DNA of 64,000 bases, taken from the NCBI GenBank assembly GCA_905221605.1, contig CAJNDS010001369.1, positions 248,001-312,000 of the forward strand. Reading direction: 5' to 3'. Shown one piece after another: positions 31,187-41,800 of this stretch. Below the pieces are notes generated by a model, which searched no databases, was not told the DNA's origin, and saw only the letters and a list, made by a program, of their open reading frames with translations. How positions within the stretch are numbered: position 1 is the first letter of the stretch; every line of letters starts with the position of its first letter. The translations under genes and the position numbers were made by a program. This DNA is from Symbiodinium natans. Lineage: Eukaryota; Sar; Dinophyceae; Suessiales; Symbiodiniaceae.

Positions 31187-32860
31187 ATGTCCGGTCGAGA
31201 CCCCAGCTCCAGCGAGGCTGAATTGTTCTTTCGTAACCAGATCCATGCACGATCAGCTTTGCCCAGCCAGCCTTGGGAACAGCCTAGCATGTTGTGCATT
31301 TTTGACCCGATGAAGGCGATGTTCCCTCAAGGGTTGGGCGTGCCTTACCAGGGCGGGAGAACACAACCGATGACTGCCTTAACAGCTGGCACGCAGTCTT
31401 CGACAAGTATAGCAGATACAGCAACGTCGCATTGCCAGGCCTGGACTCGTGCAGTTAAGGCCCGTCGGGGAGCGAGCTCGCGAGACCGTCAGCACGAAGC
31501 TTATCAGAAGGTTTTGCTCTTGCTCCAATCCTTTGCTAGTTTCTTTGACTTGTGTACTCTCATGGAAGATGATACAGAGACTGGTCAGGACTCATTGCAG
31601 GCGATTCTGGCTGGCAAATCCCCAGCCACAGTTTTGAAGCATGTGGGGCCAATTCGCACATTTTGTGAATGGCTGGTAAAGTCAGGGAACCTTCCTCCTT
31701 TTCCTGAAAAGGTCGTTTGGTCTTTTGTCAACTGCGTCTTGAAGCTGCCCCGAACAGCTGCCACCACTTTGGATACGTGTCTAAAGGCCATCAAATGGAG
31801 TTATCATGCCCTGGGATTGCGGGTACGTCTTGAAGTTTTTCAGAGTGCACGTGTCAACGGACTGGTGGCTAAAGCTCTGGCCAACAAGAGTCCATGGGAC
31901 CCGGCTCCCCCTCTGCAGGTACACGAGGTGTTGCAGCTTCATGCAATCGCTCAGGATGAGGGTATCTCCCTTATCGATAGATGTGGTGCAGTTCATTTCC
32001 TGGCCATGCTTTACGGCAGAGCTAGAGCTTCTGATGTTCGTTGTATTCAACCTTTGATTATTGACAAGAGTGGCGCGGATTGGAGTCACGGTTTCATTGA
32101 ACTAGGTACCCTCCACCACAAAACTTCACGGCTTGATGCTCAGCAACGCCGAATCCTTCCCTTGGTGATTCCGGGAATTGGTATTGCTAAAGTCCCGTTG
32201 GGACAACTGCTGCTGGAGTTGAGAGTTGAAGCTGGGTTGCTGAATGATGGGATTGATGTCCCTTTCCTGCCGGCCCCTCGGCCTGATGGGAGTTGGTCTT
32301 CGGACCCCCTGTCATCTAGTGAAGTGACCCGCTGGCTGCGTTTTCTACTCCCTCGTCCTGATTGGTGCTCCAAATTCGGCATGCTGAGGGAGACTAAGCG
32401 CGTTCTTGGTCATCACGCTGACGCTGCTACAGGATCAGACGCGGTGTACGGTCGGGAGCTGCAGAGTGCTGCGTTGCGCGAGTACATCATTATCCTGGAA
32501 GCGGTTGCGTCAGGAAAATTCTTTCCTGACCAAACTAGGAGCGGCCACTTTGCTCAAGGCTGGAACCGTCAAAAGATCATGGAGTCCGCGGCGGTTACAC
32601 CTGGAGATGATGAAACCAGTCAGGGGGACACGCCCGACGATCAGGACACTGCTTTGGCTGTAGTTTCAGATGCTTCTGATTCGGAGGAGGATAATTCGGA
32701 GAGCCCCTCCTACTGGGCTCACCCTACAAGTCAGGTCTTGCACAGAACCACACTTGGGTCTGCTTTGTTTTTGTGCGGTAGAGCTTTTGGCGATCACTAC
32801 CGCCGCGTCCCTATGGTCAGGGCACATGCTTACCCTCAGTGTTCTAAATGTTTCTCTTAG
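31187..32860 (+). CDS. DIRS-2 tyrosine recombinase
   Basis: ATG at 31187 (the frame is open from 31172). The C-terminal half has the catalytic pattern: an Arg in MLYGRARASDVRCI, a KRVLGHHAD block, and the likely nucleophile Tyr at 32447-32449 in AVYGREL. A phrase like FFPDQTRSGHF after the Tyr corresponds to FLPDVTRSGYF in DIRS-1, so the two enzymes are homologous past the catalytic core. The tail ends in Cys residues (PQCSKCFS), like the DIRS-1 tail. Intact. Confidence 0.85.
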   Translation: MSGRDPSSSEAELFFRNQIHARSALPSQPWEQPSMLCIFDPMKAMFPQGLGVPYQGGRTQPMTALTAGTQSSTSIADTATSHCQAWTRAVKARRGASSRDRQHEAYQKVLLLLQSFASFFDLCTLMEDDTETGQDSLQAILAGKSPATVLKHVGPIRTFCEWLVKSGNLPPFPEKVVWSFVNCVLKLPRTAATTLDTCLKAIKWSYHALGLRVRLEVFQSARVNGLVAKALANKSPWDPAPPLQVHEVLQLHAIAQDEGISLIDRCGAVHFLAMLYGRARASDVRCIQPLIIDKSGADWSHGFIELGTLHHKTSRLDAQQRRILPLVIPGIGIAKVPLGQLLLELRVEAGLLNDGIDVPFLPAPRPDGSWSSDPLSSSEVTRWLRFLLPRPDWCSKFGMLRETKRVLGHHADAATGSDAVYGRELQSAALREYIIILEAVASGKFFPDQTRSGHFAQGWNRQKIMESAAVTPGDDETSQGDTPDDQDTALAVVSDASDSEEDNSESPSYWAHPTSQVLHRTTLGSALFLCGRAFGDHYRRVPMVRAHAYPQCSKCFS

Positions 32861-32931
32861 AGCCACCTTCCCCTCATGGAGAGGTGGTGAGCACGAGCGT
32901 AGTTGGAAAATAGCAGGGTGAGTTTGCCGTC

Positions 32932-34296
32932 ATGCCAGCTCGCAGACTCGGGTGTGAGGTCTCTTTTTTGCGAGTGTTTGTTTGGCTCGTGCAGCTTGTA
33001 GCGGCCATGACAAGTTCAGTGGACTCGGCCCCTTACTTCCTTCAGAGAGCAGAGGAGATTTTGTTAACCAAGCGGGTCGTTGATGCACTAACTGCCAAAG
33101 GGGTCAAAACCTTGGCCCAGTTGGCCTTTTGCGTGGGCCAGCCGGGGCAACTCCTGGCTCAATCGGATTTCGATGCATGGAGCACAGCAGTACTGGCAGA
33201 CCTTACGGTGGGCGAGAAGGCATCACTGAGACGGTTGATTCTTGAGGCCCAGACGATGTTGGTGGCCTCCCTTAAGGACATGGCAGAACCATCCGAGGGT
33301 GTTGCACCTAAGAAGGTGGGACTCGCTGAGCGTAATGCACGCATGGACCAGTTGCGCACTCAGCTTTCGGGGATTTCTCTGACTGGCCAGTTAGAGCCGA
33401 GTCATGCCTTGTTGGACATGACCGTTCAGCAGTGGGAAAACCGATGCCTTAAGTACATTGGCCCGGAAAAATGCCACAGCCGCGAGGAGGAAGTTCAGAA
33501 CTTGAAGCCGTTGACCACAAGCCTCTCCCTCGAAGGGGGAAAACTCAAAGTTACGGAGTCTTCTGGCATGGAAGATCGTGATATAGAGGGATCCCTCCAG
33601 GTGTTAAACGCCCTTAGAAGACGGGGAGTTGCATATGCATTCGCCAGGCTGATTAGTTGGGACAAGCGTGAGGCTTACATCTCCTCGCTTTTCAAGTACC
33701 TCACCAAACCAGCTCAACAAGGTTACCGTAAGGTTTCCTTGAGGCAGATTCTGCGAGCTGACAAGTTGGCGTTCGCAAAGATGTCCGAGGCAGGAGCAGA
33801 GGTTCGTGCAGACGCATCGGGGACTTTGCCCTTGGATGCCAGGATTTCTTCAGTGCTGCAGGATTACGATTTGATCGTTGCGCTCCTTCCTTTGGGGGAT
33901 TTTGAAGGTGGAGGAAAGTTGCGATTGGGAAAAGGCAACCGTAGTCATCCGTACGAGCATGCTCCGAACAAAGGTAAGCCGGGCAAGGGGAAGTCCTTTT
34001 GGAGCCCCAGGGGCTTCGAGTCATGGTCCGGAAAGGGCAAACCCTCGCCCAAGGGCAAGGAGAAGGCTGGCATAGGGAAAGGTTTCGGGGCTGGCAAGTC
34101 GGAATGGCTACCCGAGGGCCTACGTTACCAGGGAGCGTCCGCATGGAACAAGAAGGGCAACAAGGTTTGCTACAGTTTCAACCTCGGCGGGTGCACGGAC
34201 GCCAATTGTCAGAGGGGTGATCATGGTTGCATCATCTACAAGTGTGGTGGTGACCACCCGGTTACCAAGTGCCCGCTGAAGCCTAAAAAGCTGTGA
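32932..34296 (+). CDS. DIRS-2 Gag
   Basis: 454 residues from 32932; a second ATG at 33007 gives an N terminus that aligns better with the other two Gags (FLQRAEEIL...AKGVKTLAQLAF). The core contains VSLRQILRADKLAF (about 33738) and ends IVALLPLG, matching DIRS-1 and DIRS-3. A Lys/Gly/Pro basic tract (GKPGKGKSFW, about 33970) precedes a zinc cluster, VCYSFNLGGC...C...H...C (34165-34235). It ends at TGA CTA GG in frame with pol. Role: RNA coat. Confidence 0.85.
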   Translation: MPARRLGCEVSFLRVFVWLVQLVAAMTSSVDSAPYFLQRAEEILLTKRVVDALTAKGVKTLAQLAFCVGQPGQLLAQSDFDAWSTAVLADLTVGEKASLRRLILEAQTMLVASLKDMAEPSEGVAPKKVGLAERNARMDQLRTQLSGISLTGQLEPSHALLDMTVQQWENRCLKYIGPEKCHSREEEVQNLKPLTTSLSLEGGKLKVTESSGMEDRDIEGSLQVLNALRRRGVAYAFARLISWDKREAYISSLFKYLTKPAQQGYRKVSLRQILRADKLAFAKMSEAGAEVRADASGTLPLDARISSVLQDYDLIVALLPLGDFEGGGKLRLGKGNRSHPYEHAPNKGKPGKGKSFWSPRGFESWSGKGKPSPKGKEKAGIGKGFGAGKSEWLPEGLRYQGASAWNKKGNKVCYSFNLGGCTDANCQRGDHGCIIYKCGGDHPVTKCPLKPKKL

Positions 34297-34303
34297 CTAG
34301 GTG
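34294..34303 (+). promoter_or_regulatory. DIRS-2 gag-pol TGA, probable readthrough site
   Basis: TGA CTA GGT with the same frame open on both sides; the first pol ATG is 48 bases later. The same context occurs in DIRS-1. Confidence 0.65.
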
Positions 34304-34344
34304 ATCCTGGTCTCGATGAGACTTCGCTGGCTCAGGATGTTGAG

Positions 34345-37300
34345 ATGGTTCCTCAGGATGAATCCGTTAGTGGCGTCATCTCTGCTCCGAACCAGGAGGT
34401 CGGTATGGAGGCCTTACCTTCAGGTGCGGGATTGGAACCCGTATCTGCGGTTGGGGTTGCCGAAGGTTGTGAATGTGACATTGAATGTTCTTTTTCGATG
34501 GCTTCAATGCCGTCGGCCACGACACTGCCAGTTTTCCAAACCGGCGAGGAGACATCTTCTCGGAGCGAGCAGTGTTCTTCGGCTACAGAGCCGCAACAAG
34601 TTTTCTCGAATGAACAGCACGGGGGACCTACCCGTGCGATCCTTCAATGTTTTGCTGGGCAGGCCCGTGTGGCTGCGGCTCTGCTCGCGCAGGGTTATTT
34701 TGCTTATGGAGTGGATCGTGTTAAACACAAGTCCGCTATGGCACCTGTTTTGCAAATGGACCTGTCCTCTAGGACAGCTTGTGATTCTGTTCTTACTTGG
34801 TTGGACAAACGAAAGATTGCGGGGGTGCTGATTTGCATACCAAAGCTCACCTTGGACCCTATCTCTGCGGCATTTGTTTTCGCGGTTATCAATGGATGCC
34901 TCGACAGAGACTTGCCGTTAGTGGTCGAAGGCTCTTGCAAGTCCCCATTTTGGGATAATTTGAACCAACTTCCAGACGCTCAGCAAGCACCCCATTGGGT
35001 CGAAGTAGAGTGGGGATGCTGGGACCCTGCGAATCAGCAGCGGAGTTTTGTGATGTCGAACCTTCCTGAAATCACCACGGTTAGGCGCGAAGGGCGAGAA
35101 CCGGCAGGGAAGTCGACAACACTGGAGACCTCCTCAGGGGCCTACCCCCGTGGTTTCGCGACTGCTTTGGCTGAGGTCTTCGCGGCTGGCGTCACAGCGA
35201 GAAAACTTCTGTGCCAAAACCCTTCTTTGGCCAATAAGGCCATTCGAGTGTCGGCCATGCACCAACCTCGGGGGCACTTGAATGAGGTCATGCCGGAATG
35301 GAAGGTGGTCGTCTATGTGCTGCTGCCTAGATCAGTGACTGAGGACCCTTTCTCAGGATGCAAGCGTCTCAAGCAGGAATGGCGGATTCCGGATGGCATC
35401 CGAGTGTTGCCGGGGATGGCCGCCCTGCCGGTGGATTCCCAGCTTCTGTCGCGGACTCAGACAGGGGGGAACTTGAGCCCGCAGCTTCAGCAGGAAATGC
35501 AGCAACTGGATGGTGCCTCAGTGCTGAGAGTGGGGATTCCTTGGGATCCGATTGAATTTATTGGAAAGGCAGCAAAGCTAGGACACCCTTATCATCAGCT
35601 GTCTAAATGCAACAAACCATTAGAGAAGTTGATCGAGCAACTTGTACATCGTCCAGGTTCGGTGAGATCCCAGAGAAAGTTTTACCTTGAGAAATGGGCT
35701 AGAAGAGCCAAAGAACTGGAGCCAGAGGAGGCACAGCTGAAGGCTGGTATGTCCACCCATCGAGAAGCGATCCTCGGACCGAAACGTATCCTCCTCTTCC
35801 AAGAAATGCTTCAAGACATTCAATATGATGATATGGGCGTGGTGCAGGAGCTCATTCAGGGAGCCACGCTCACAGGCCCTATCCCAGTGACAGGAGTTTT
35901 GGATGCGAAACTGAAGCCAGCCAGGATGGACATTGAACAACTTGTGGACATGTCTGACCAGGTGTGTGAACAGATTTTCGCCAGGACAATATCCAGTGGT
36001 GATAGAAACATGGACACGCTGTTGTGGGAGAAAACGTTAGAGGAGGTTGAGAAGGGTCACCTCGCAGGACCTTTCGACGTTCGCCATCTCCCCAAAGGCT
36101 GTTTGGTGAGTTCCCGTTTCCCTCTGATGCAGGGAGGCAAACTCCGACCTATCGACAACTACTCTTCCAGTCTCATTAACGACACGGTTACCGTCTCCGA
36201 GAAACCTGTTACACATTCAATTGACGAGATCGCACTCCTAATTACCAAGCTATCGAAGGCCGCTAGGAAAAAAGGACTGTTGGAACTCTTCGGGAAGACG
36301 GCTGACCTGAAAAGCGCCTATCGACAGTTGGCCATTTCAGATGAGAGTTTAAGATTTTCATACTTGGCAGTATACGACCCGTTTGAGGGGAAGCCCAAAT
36401 TATTCCAGCAACTGGCGGTACCTTTTGGTTCCACGAAAGCAGTATACTTCTTCTTGAGGGTTGCGAGGGCTCTTTGGACGATCCTGGTGAAAGGAGCCAG
36501 AATCCCTACGACGAATTACTTTGACGACTTTGTTCTCCTCGCATTGAGCGGTGACAGGAGTTCGTGTGGGTATACCTTTGATGAGGTCATGAAACTGTTG
36601 GGTTGGAAGCTGTCATCAGACAAGACTACGGAGTGGAGCACAAGTTTCGAGGCTTTGGGCGTTTTGTTTGAGATGGACCAAACAGGGACAGGGGTCCTGA
36701 AAGTTAAGAACACTGAACGAAGGCGTCGAGAGTTGGTCACAGCCATCAGAGGTCACCTGGAGAATGGTTTGATGGGTCAGAAGGAGGCCCTGCAACTGAG
36801 GGGCCGGTTACAGTTCGCACAAGCTCAGTTCTTCGGAAGGTTAGGCAGGAGGTGTCTGGTTGAGATCACGAGACATGCCTATGGTGGGAGGCGGAAAATT
36901 CCGGGATACACTAAAGACCTTTTGGAAGAGTTCTGCAAGTTCTTAGACGCTGCTCAGCCCAGGCTAGTGGGACAGGTGTCGTGCAGATCGTTTATGATAC
37001 TCACCGATGCAGCCTTCGAAACCGAGACGAGGTCTGGTGGATTAGGTGGTGTGCTCCTTACGGGGAGTGGGACAGCGCTGTCGTTCTTCAGTGTTCCGAT
37101 CTCGGAAATCCAGACTCAAGTGCTATCTATGGAGGATGAGCAAACCATTATCTATGAGCTGGAAATGCTTGGGGTTTTGGTTGGTTTGAAGTTGCTAACA
37201 GGCCAGACTGCAGCCTTTGCTGAATCGTATTCCCAGCATGGAGCGACTGCTGGAACTGGGGTAATCGTCTACCTCGACAATGATGCTGCCCGACACGCCT

Positions 37301-37542
37301 ACATCTCGGGATCTGCTAAGAAAGGAGTTGCTGGAATGTTGGTGGATGAAGCAAACTTCCTGGAATATGTTCACGGATTTCTACCGTGGTATGCAAGAGT
37401 TGCCTCCCCAGCGAATCTTGCAGATCAACCTTCAAGGTTCCAACTTGATTTGGTTAGGAAGTTAGGATTCAAGGACGAATCGCATGAAGCGAGGAGGATC
37501 GTTTCGGCAATTGTGAAGAGGGCCTCGAAACTGAAGGTTTGA
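34345..37542 (+). CDS. DIRS-2 Pol: decayed methyltransferase-like domain, RT, RNase H
   Basis: 1065 residues from ATG 34345; the frame is open back to the gag stop. Residues 98-210 are methyltransferase-like: ILQCFAG (motif I) and AYGVD, but the motif IV position reads LICIPKLT at 162-169, so the PPC nucleophile is gone, and the ENP motif is EGS. RT: TADLKSAYRQ (D654) and YFDD (D727-728). RNase H: ILTDAAFE (D888), VYLDNDAAR (D978), and ARVASPANLADQPSR near the end, which is the DIRS-type ending. The stop lies 18 bases before B1. The methylase part is probably structural or dead. Confidence 0.9.
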   Translation: MVPQDESVSGVISAPNQEVGMEALPSGAGLEPVSAVGVAEGCECDIECSFSMASMPSATTLPVFQTGEETSSRSEQCSSATEPQQVFSNEQHGGPTRAILQCFAGQARVAAALLAQGYFAYGVDRVKHKSAMAPVLQMDLSSRTACDSVLTWLDKRKIAGVLICIPKLTLDPISAAFVFAVINGCLDRDLPLVVEGSCKSPFWDNLNQLPDAQQAPHWVEVEWGCWDPANQQRSFVMSNLPEITTVRREGREPAGKSTTLETSSGAYPRGFATALAEVFAAGVTARKLLCQNPSLANKAIRVSAMHQPRGHLNEVMPEWKVVVYVLLPRSVTEDPFSGCKRLKQEWRIPDGIRVLPGMAALPVDSQLLSRTQTGGNLSPQLQQEMQQLDGASVLRVGIPWDPIEFIGKAAKLGHPYHQLSKCNKPLEKLIEQLVHRPGSVRSQRKFYLEKWARRAKELEPEEAQLKAGMSTHREAILGPKRILLFQEMLQDIQYDDMGVVQELIQGATLTGPIPVTGVLDAKLKPARMDIEQLVDMSDQVCEQIFARTISSGDRNMDTLLWEKTLEEVEKGHLAGPFDVRHLPKGCLVSSRFPLMQGGKLRPIDNYSSSLINDTVTVSEKPVTHSIDEIALLITKLSKAARKKGLLELFGKTADLKSAYRQLAISDESLRFSYLAVYDPFEGKPKLFQQLAVPFGSTKAVYFFLRVARALWTILVKGARIPTTNYFDDFVLLALSGDRSSCGYTFDEVMKLLGWKLSSDKTTEWSTSFEALGVLFEMDQTGTGVLKVKNTERRRRELVTAIRGHLENGLMGQKEALQLRGRLQFAQAQFFGRLGRRCLVEITRHAYGGRRKIPGYTKDLLEEFCKFLDAAQPRLVGQVSCRSFMILTDAAFETETRSGGLGGVLLTGSGTALSFFSVPISEIQTQVLSMEDEQTIIYELEMLGVLVGLKLLTGQTAAFAESYSQHGATAGTGVIVYLDNDAARHAYISGSAKKGVAGMLVDEANFLEYVHGFLPWYARVASPANLADQPSRFQLDLVRKLGFKDESHEARRIVSAIVKRASKLKV

Positions 37543-37560
37543 CACATGGCTCAGGTGAAT

Positions 37561-37798
37561 GGGGAAAGGAGCCCTGTGTCTCACAGGACATTTCGAGACT
37601 CAACAACAGTCTTGGGTCTTACAGGAGGGATCGAGATCCAACCAGCCGTGCTCGGTACTGTTTCCCCACAACGTGAAAAGATTCGAACGAGAGCGAGTGA
37701 TGTGAGCAGAATGCATGTTGCTTGATGAAGATTGTGTCATGCTTGAAGTGTTCAAACACGACATGACATTTCATAACAAGCACGGTTTTGAACAATAA
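37561..37798 (+). repeat. DIRS-2 split direct repeat B1
   Basis: 238 bases, identical to B2. Abuts A2 with no gap, the joined B-A form thought to template circular DNA. Confidence 0.94.
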
Positions 37799-38055
37799 GT
37801 ATCGTTCTTCGAATGCCTGGAGAAGATAGAGCTTTATTGTTCAAAGGAAACAACATCAAAATGTTGTGGTGAACAAAACATTTGCTTGTTGTTTCAGTGC
37901 TTGCCTTTTTGCACAACTTATTTCCAACGCTTGATCAGTTTTATGCTTGTTCATGCAGGATTTGTATTTACTTATACACCCGTCGCAGCGGGACCTCTCA
38001 GAGGGCAGGATGCCCGGAAAGTGCTCTTAGAAGCTGATAGATTGTTTTCGAAAAA
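37799..38055 (+). repeat. DIRS-2 split direct repeat A2
   Basis: Identical to A1. Followed immediately by CCCACCC, as are A2 of DIRS-1 and DIRS-3. Confidence 0.94.
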
Positions 38056-38158
38056 CCCACCCTCGCCGCCCTTGTAATCTAATGTAAACGTTTTCGCAAC
38101 CACGTCAGGAGAGGACTCGTGTGCATACGAAGTCTCCGGTAAGGGACCAGGCAGCTCA

Positions 38159-38536
38159 ATGAGCGTGTGCAATAAGGAACCTTTGTTAGTGCGGGCCTTA
38201 CTTCATGTGGTGACAGTTCCGCTTATTTGCTTGACGCATAAAGGCTCGAGTCTTGCTCTTTTCATCGCTGTACTTTTCTCAGCACTCTTCATGGCGCGGT
38301 CGTTGACGCGCGATCAGCTAAACGATTTTCGGGTGTGGCTCCACTCTTTGAATATGGATTCCCTCATGAAGGTGGCTGAGGTATTGGACGACCTCATGGC
38401 AGACCGCGAGATGCGGCAACAGGAGGCTGTTGCAGCTCGTCAGTCTCAGTGGCAGTTTGTGAACCCTGCACCTGACTTGGAGCAACCAAGTGAAGCTGCC
38501 TCGTCAAGCTCTCAGAGACAGCCAGAAACTTCTTGA
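38159..38536 (+). CDS. ORF between A2 and B2 of DIRS-2
   Basis: 125 residues from ATG 38159, or 82 from a better-looking ATG at 38291 (MARSLTRDQLNDFRVWLHSL). The longer form adds two hydrophobic stretches at the N terminus. The C-terminal part is helical then Gln/Ser-rich. This spot lies outside the usual coding region of split-repeat elements; DIRS-1 and DIRS-3 have nothing open here. No family recognised. Confidence 0.45.
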   Translation: MSVCNKEPLLVRALLHVVTVPLICLTHKGSSLALFIAVLFSALFMARSLTRDQLNDFRVWLHSLNMDSLMKVAEVLDDLMADREMRQQEAVAARQSQWQFVNPAPDLEQPSEAASSSSQRQPETS

Positions 38537-38631
38537 ACTGTCGTTCTGAACCACATGGATATCCTGTTCAGGCCGTCACACTTAGGCCGAACCTGTGAGA
38601 GGCCGTGAGTTAGCTGTATTTTCCTCTCGAA

Positions 38632-38869
38632 GGGGAAAGGAGCCCTGTGTCTCACAGGACATTTCGAGACTCAACAACAGTCTTGGGTCTTACAGGAGGG
38701 ATCGAGATCCAACCAGCCGTGCTCGGTACTGTTTCCCCACAACGTGAAAAGATTCGAACGAGAGCGAGTGATGTGAGCAGAATGCATGTTGCTTGATGAA
38801 GATTGTGTCATGCTTGAAGTGTTCAAACACGACATGACATTTCATAACAAGCACGGTTTTGAACAATAA
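38632..38869 (+). repeat. DIRS-2 split direct repeat B2
   Basis: Identical to B1. Ends GAACAATAA; the next base (38870) belongs to the copia-2 RT frame. Confidence 0.94.
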
Positions 38870-41800
38870 AGACAGTGAATGGCAACGGCGTGGCCGGTTA
38901 GTTGCCCGTGAGTTCAAATGGTTGGGGTCAACGGACATCGCATCGTTATTTTCCCCAACGGGAGTTGCGAGCACAGTGAAGCTACTCTCAGCAATGTTTG
39001 TGTCGTCGAAGGACCACATCCTTGGAAGTATCGATGTAGGAGATGCCTACTTGATGGTGGAGCAAGAAGAACCAACAGTCGTCGAAGTCGATGGAAAGTA
39101 CTATGAACTCGGATTCACGTTGCCAGGACAACGGATAGGATCAAGCGCATGGTTCAACAAGCTGAAAGGATACCTCGAAGAGTATGGACTCAAGTCCGAC
39201 GAAGGACTACCAGCTTTGTTTTACAGGAGACAAGAAAAAGGAAAAGCTGGAATGGTTGTGTTATCGCACGTGGATGACATGGAACTGTACGCGACAGAGA
39301 AAGAGTTCCAAGGATTGATCGAGTTCTTGAGAAAGAAGAAGTTGAAGATCAAGGTCGAAGGACCGTTGCGAGAACAAGAAGGTTCAATGAGTTTTCTGAA
39401 GAGAGGATTCAGCGCAGTGAACGATGGAGACGTTGAGATCACGATGAATTCCAAATACATCGAAGGATTGATCGAAGTGTTGGAGTTGGAAAATTCGTAT
39501 CCAAAGAAACTGCCATGCCCAGCGGACAATGGAAGGGCAATGCAAGCGAAGAAAGGAGGAATGGACCCGCTGTCGGAAGCGGATCATCACACGTACAGGA
39601 AAGGTGTAGGTATACTGTTGTACTTAGCGCCAGAACGGCCCGATTTGATGTACGTGCTGAAGAAACTTTCAACGAAGTTAGCAGCGCCGGTGGAAGCAGA
39701 CATGGAACTGCTGAGGCACGCTGCGAAGTATCTGAAGGGTACACCCGACGTGTCGTTGATACACAAGAAGAGCTACCCAGGAAGAAGTTTTATCGAAGAG
39801 CGAAATGAGAGAAAAGATGAAGAAGTCGAGAGAAATGTCTATGAGCAAGAGTCACTGTTGGAAATAGTGACGGATTCTGATTGGGCAGCCGACAGAGAGT
39901 CAAGGCAAAGCGTGTCGTGTGGAGCGATCATGCTGAATGGAAATCTGATTCATTTTCAGAGCAAGCGGCAGAAGAGCATAGCTCTCAGCTCATGCGAAGC
40001 GGAGACTATCGCCGCAACGTCAATACTTTCTGAAGGAGTGTTCTTGAAAGCATTGTTGACGAGAATCCTCGGAAAAGAACCAAAGATGGTGATGTATTCA
40101 GATTCGAGCAGTTCAAGACAACTGATTGCTCGGAAAGGACTGGGGAAAGCCCGTCATCTCGACGTTGATCTGTTATGGATCCAGAGTATCCCGAGGTTGA
40201 TCATCAAAGCGATCAAAGGCAAGGACAACCCAGCTGATCTGGGAACAAAGAGTCTAAGCAAAGACAAAATCCGAAAGTATATGACAAGCCTCGGATATGT
40301 AGGAGAGTTTGTGGACCAAGAAGAAGTTGAAAGGAATGTACAAGTGCGAAGAATGAACGGCAATGGCCGAAGCGGCAATGGCCGACGAATGAACGATGAG
40401 CGATTGGCGAAGATCATACAAGCTGTAACGATGGCTGTGTTGATAGGAATGGGAGAAGCCAAGAAAGCCAAGGAAGAAGACCAAGGACCGGGAATAGTCA
40501 TGTGTATCATGATTGGTTGTGTGACATGCATGGTCTGTTGCACAGTTTATCCCGCAGCCGTTTTCTTGCTCAAACGAGTAGGAAAAGAGGAAAAGAAGAA
40601 AGGAAGGAGAACGATGGAAGAAGAGAAGACCCACGAACAAATGATGGAAGAAAAAGTGGAAGAGCTGAAGGAGATGAAGACAGGAGCCGAGGAGCGCAGG
40701 AAGAAGTTACTGGAGAATGCTCCAAAAGAAGAGGAACAGGCTGAAGAGCCAAAGGAAGAGGCCAAAGAAGAACTGAAGGAGGAGAAGAAAGAGAAGAAAG
40801 AAAAGAAGAAGGAGAAGGATTCGTCGTGCAGTGATTCTGCAAGCGAGTCATCTTCAAGCGAGTCAAGTTCGAGCGACGAGAAAAAGGAAGGAAAAAAGGA
40901 GGAAGAAGCCGAAAAAGCCGATGACGATGAAAGATACGTCCTCCTGGCAAAGGAAGGCCTATGGCCAACGATCTTAAGCTCAATGCAGCTGGACGAAAAG
41001 GGAGCAAAGATGCTCGAAGAGACAGGGATCGATGGCGACGCCCTAAGGTCCGAAGCGACGCAGAGAATGTTCCAAGAGTTCAAAGAGACAATGGAGAGTC
41101 CAGTCGTGAAGATTCCAACGGGATATGGAACAAGGGTGCAACAATGGTTGGCAGCCCTGAAGGAGCAAGAAGAAGATGAGAAGGACTCGGACGAGTTGAT
41201 GTACGAAGATGTCGCCAATGCAGAAAAGGAAGCGGAAGATGCCGAACGGGCATATGGCGAAAAGTACCGCGAGGTTGAGAAGATGATGGAAGAGTGCAAA
41301 AGCCTTAAGTCCACGATGCAGAAGAAGAAGGAAGCTGAAGGACATTTGGCGGAGTACAATGAGTTCAAGCACTCGAGAAGAATGCTGAGCGTGGTAAGGA
41401 TGCTTGTAGAGACAAGTGAAGAAGTGATGAAGTGTTTGGTGGAAGCATCGCCAGACTACGGTCGGATTTTCGAAGAAAGACCGAGAGTGTCCTTACTCGA
41501 GCGAATGCGCAAAAGGAAATTGGCCGAAGGAGCCAGCGAGGCAGAGTCAATGGCTGCAGGCTCGGAAAGGCAAGTGAAGACAAAGGCAATGCCAAAGCCG
41601 TTGAAGATGCGCAAGGAGATGGCAGAAGTTGTGCAAGTTGATGATGCCATCGAAGAGGAGAAGGATGAAGGTGAAGGAAAGGAGAAAAAGAGAGAAGAAG
41701 ACCTGAGCAAGGTCAACCCAAGGTGGCTTTTGAAGTCAAGTGAAAGGAGCACCCGAAGCGAAAAGGAGACGGGAACGCGCCAGCCCGGATGCTTTTTCTG

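Larger units (their letters stand above)
27745..38869 (+). mobile_element. DIRS-2: complete tyrosine-recombinase retrotransposon
   Basis: 11,125 bases. Split direct repeats: A1 27745-28001, B1 37561-37798, A2 37799-38055, B2 38632-38869; both pairs identical in my reading. There is no target duplication, and the copia-2 RT frame is restored exactly when the element is removed. Genes in order: two small coiled-coil ORFs, an Arg/Ser-rich plus ADP-ribosyltransferase-like ORF pair, YR, Gag, Pol, and one ORF between A2 and B2. YR, gag and pol are open, so this is a recent, possibly active copy. Confidence 0.95.

Noticed and set aside
40547-41368. 273-residue minus-strand ORF
   Set aside because: Antisense of the charged coiled coil; Ser/Phe-rich low complexity.
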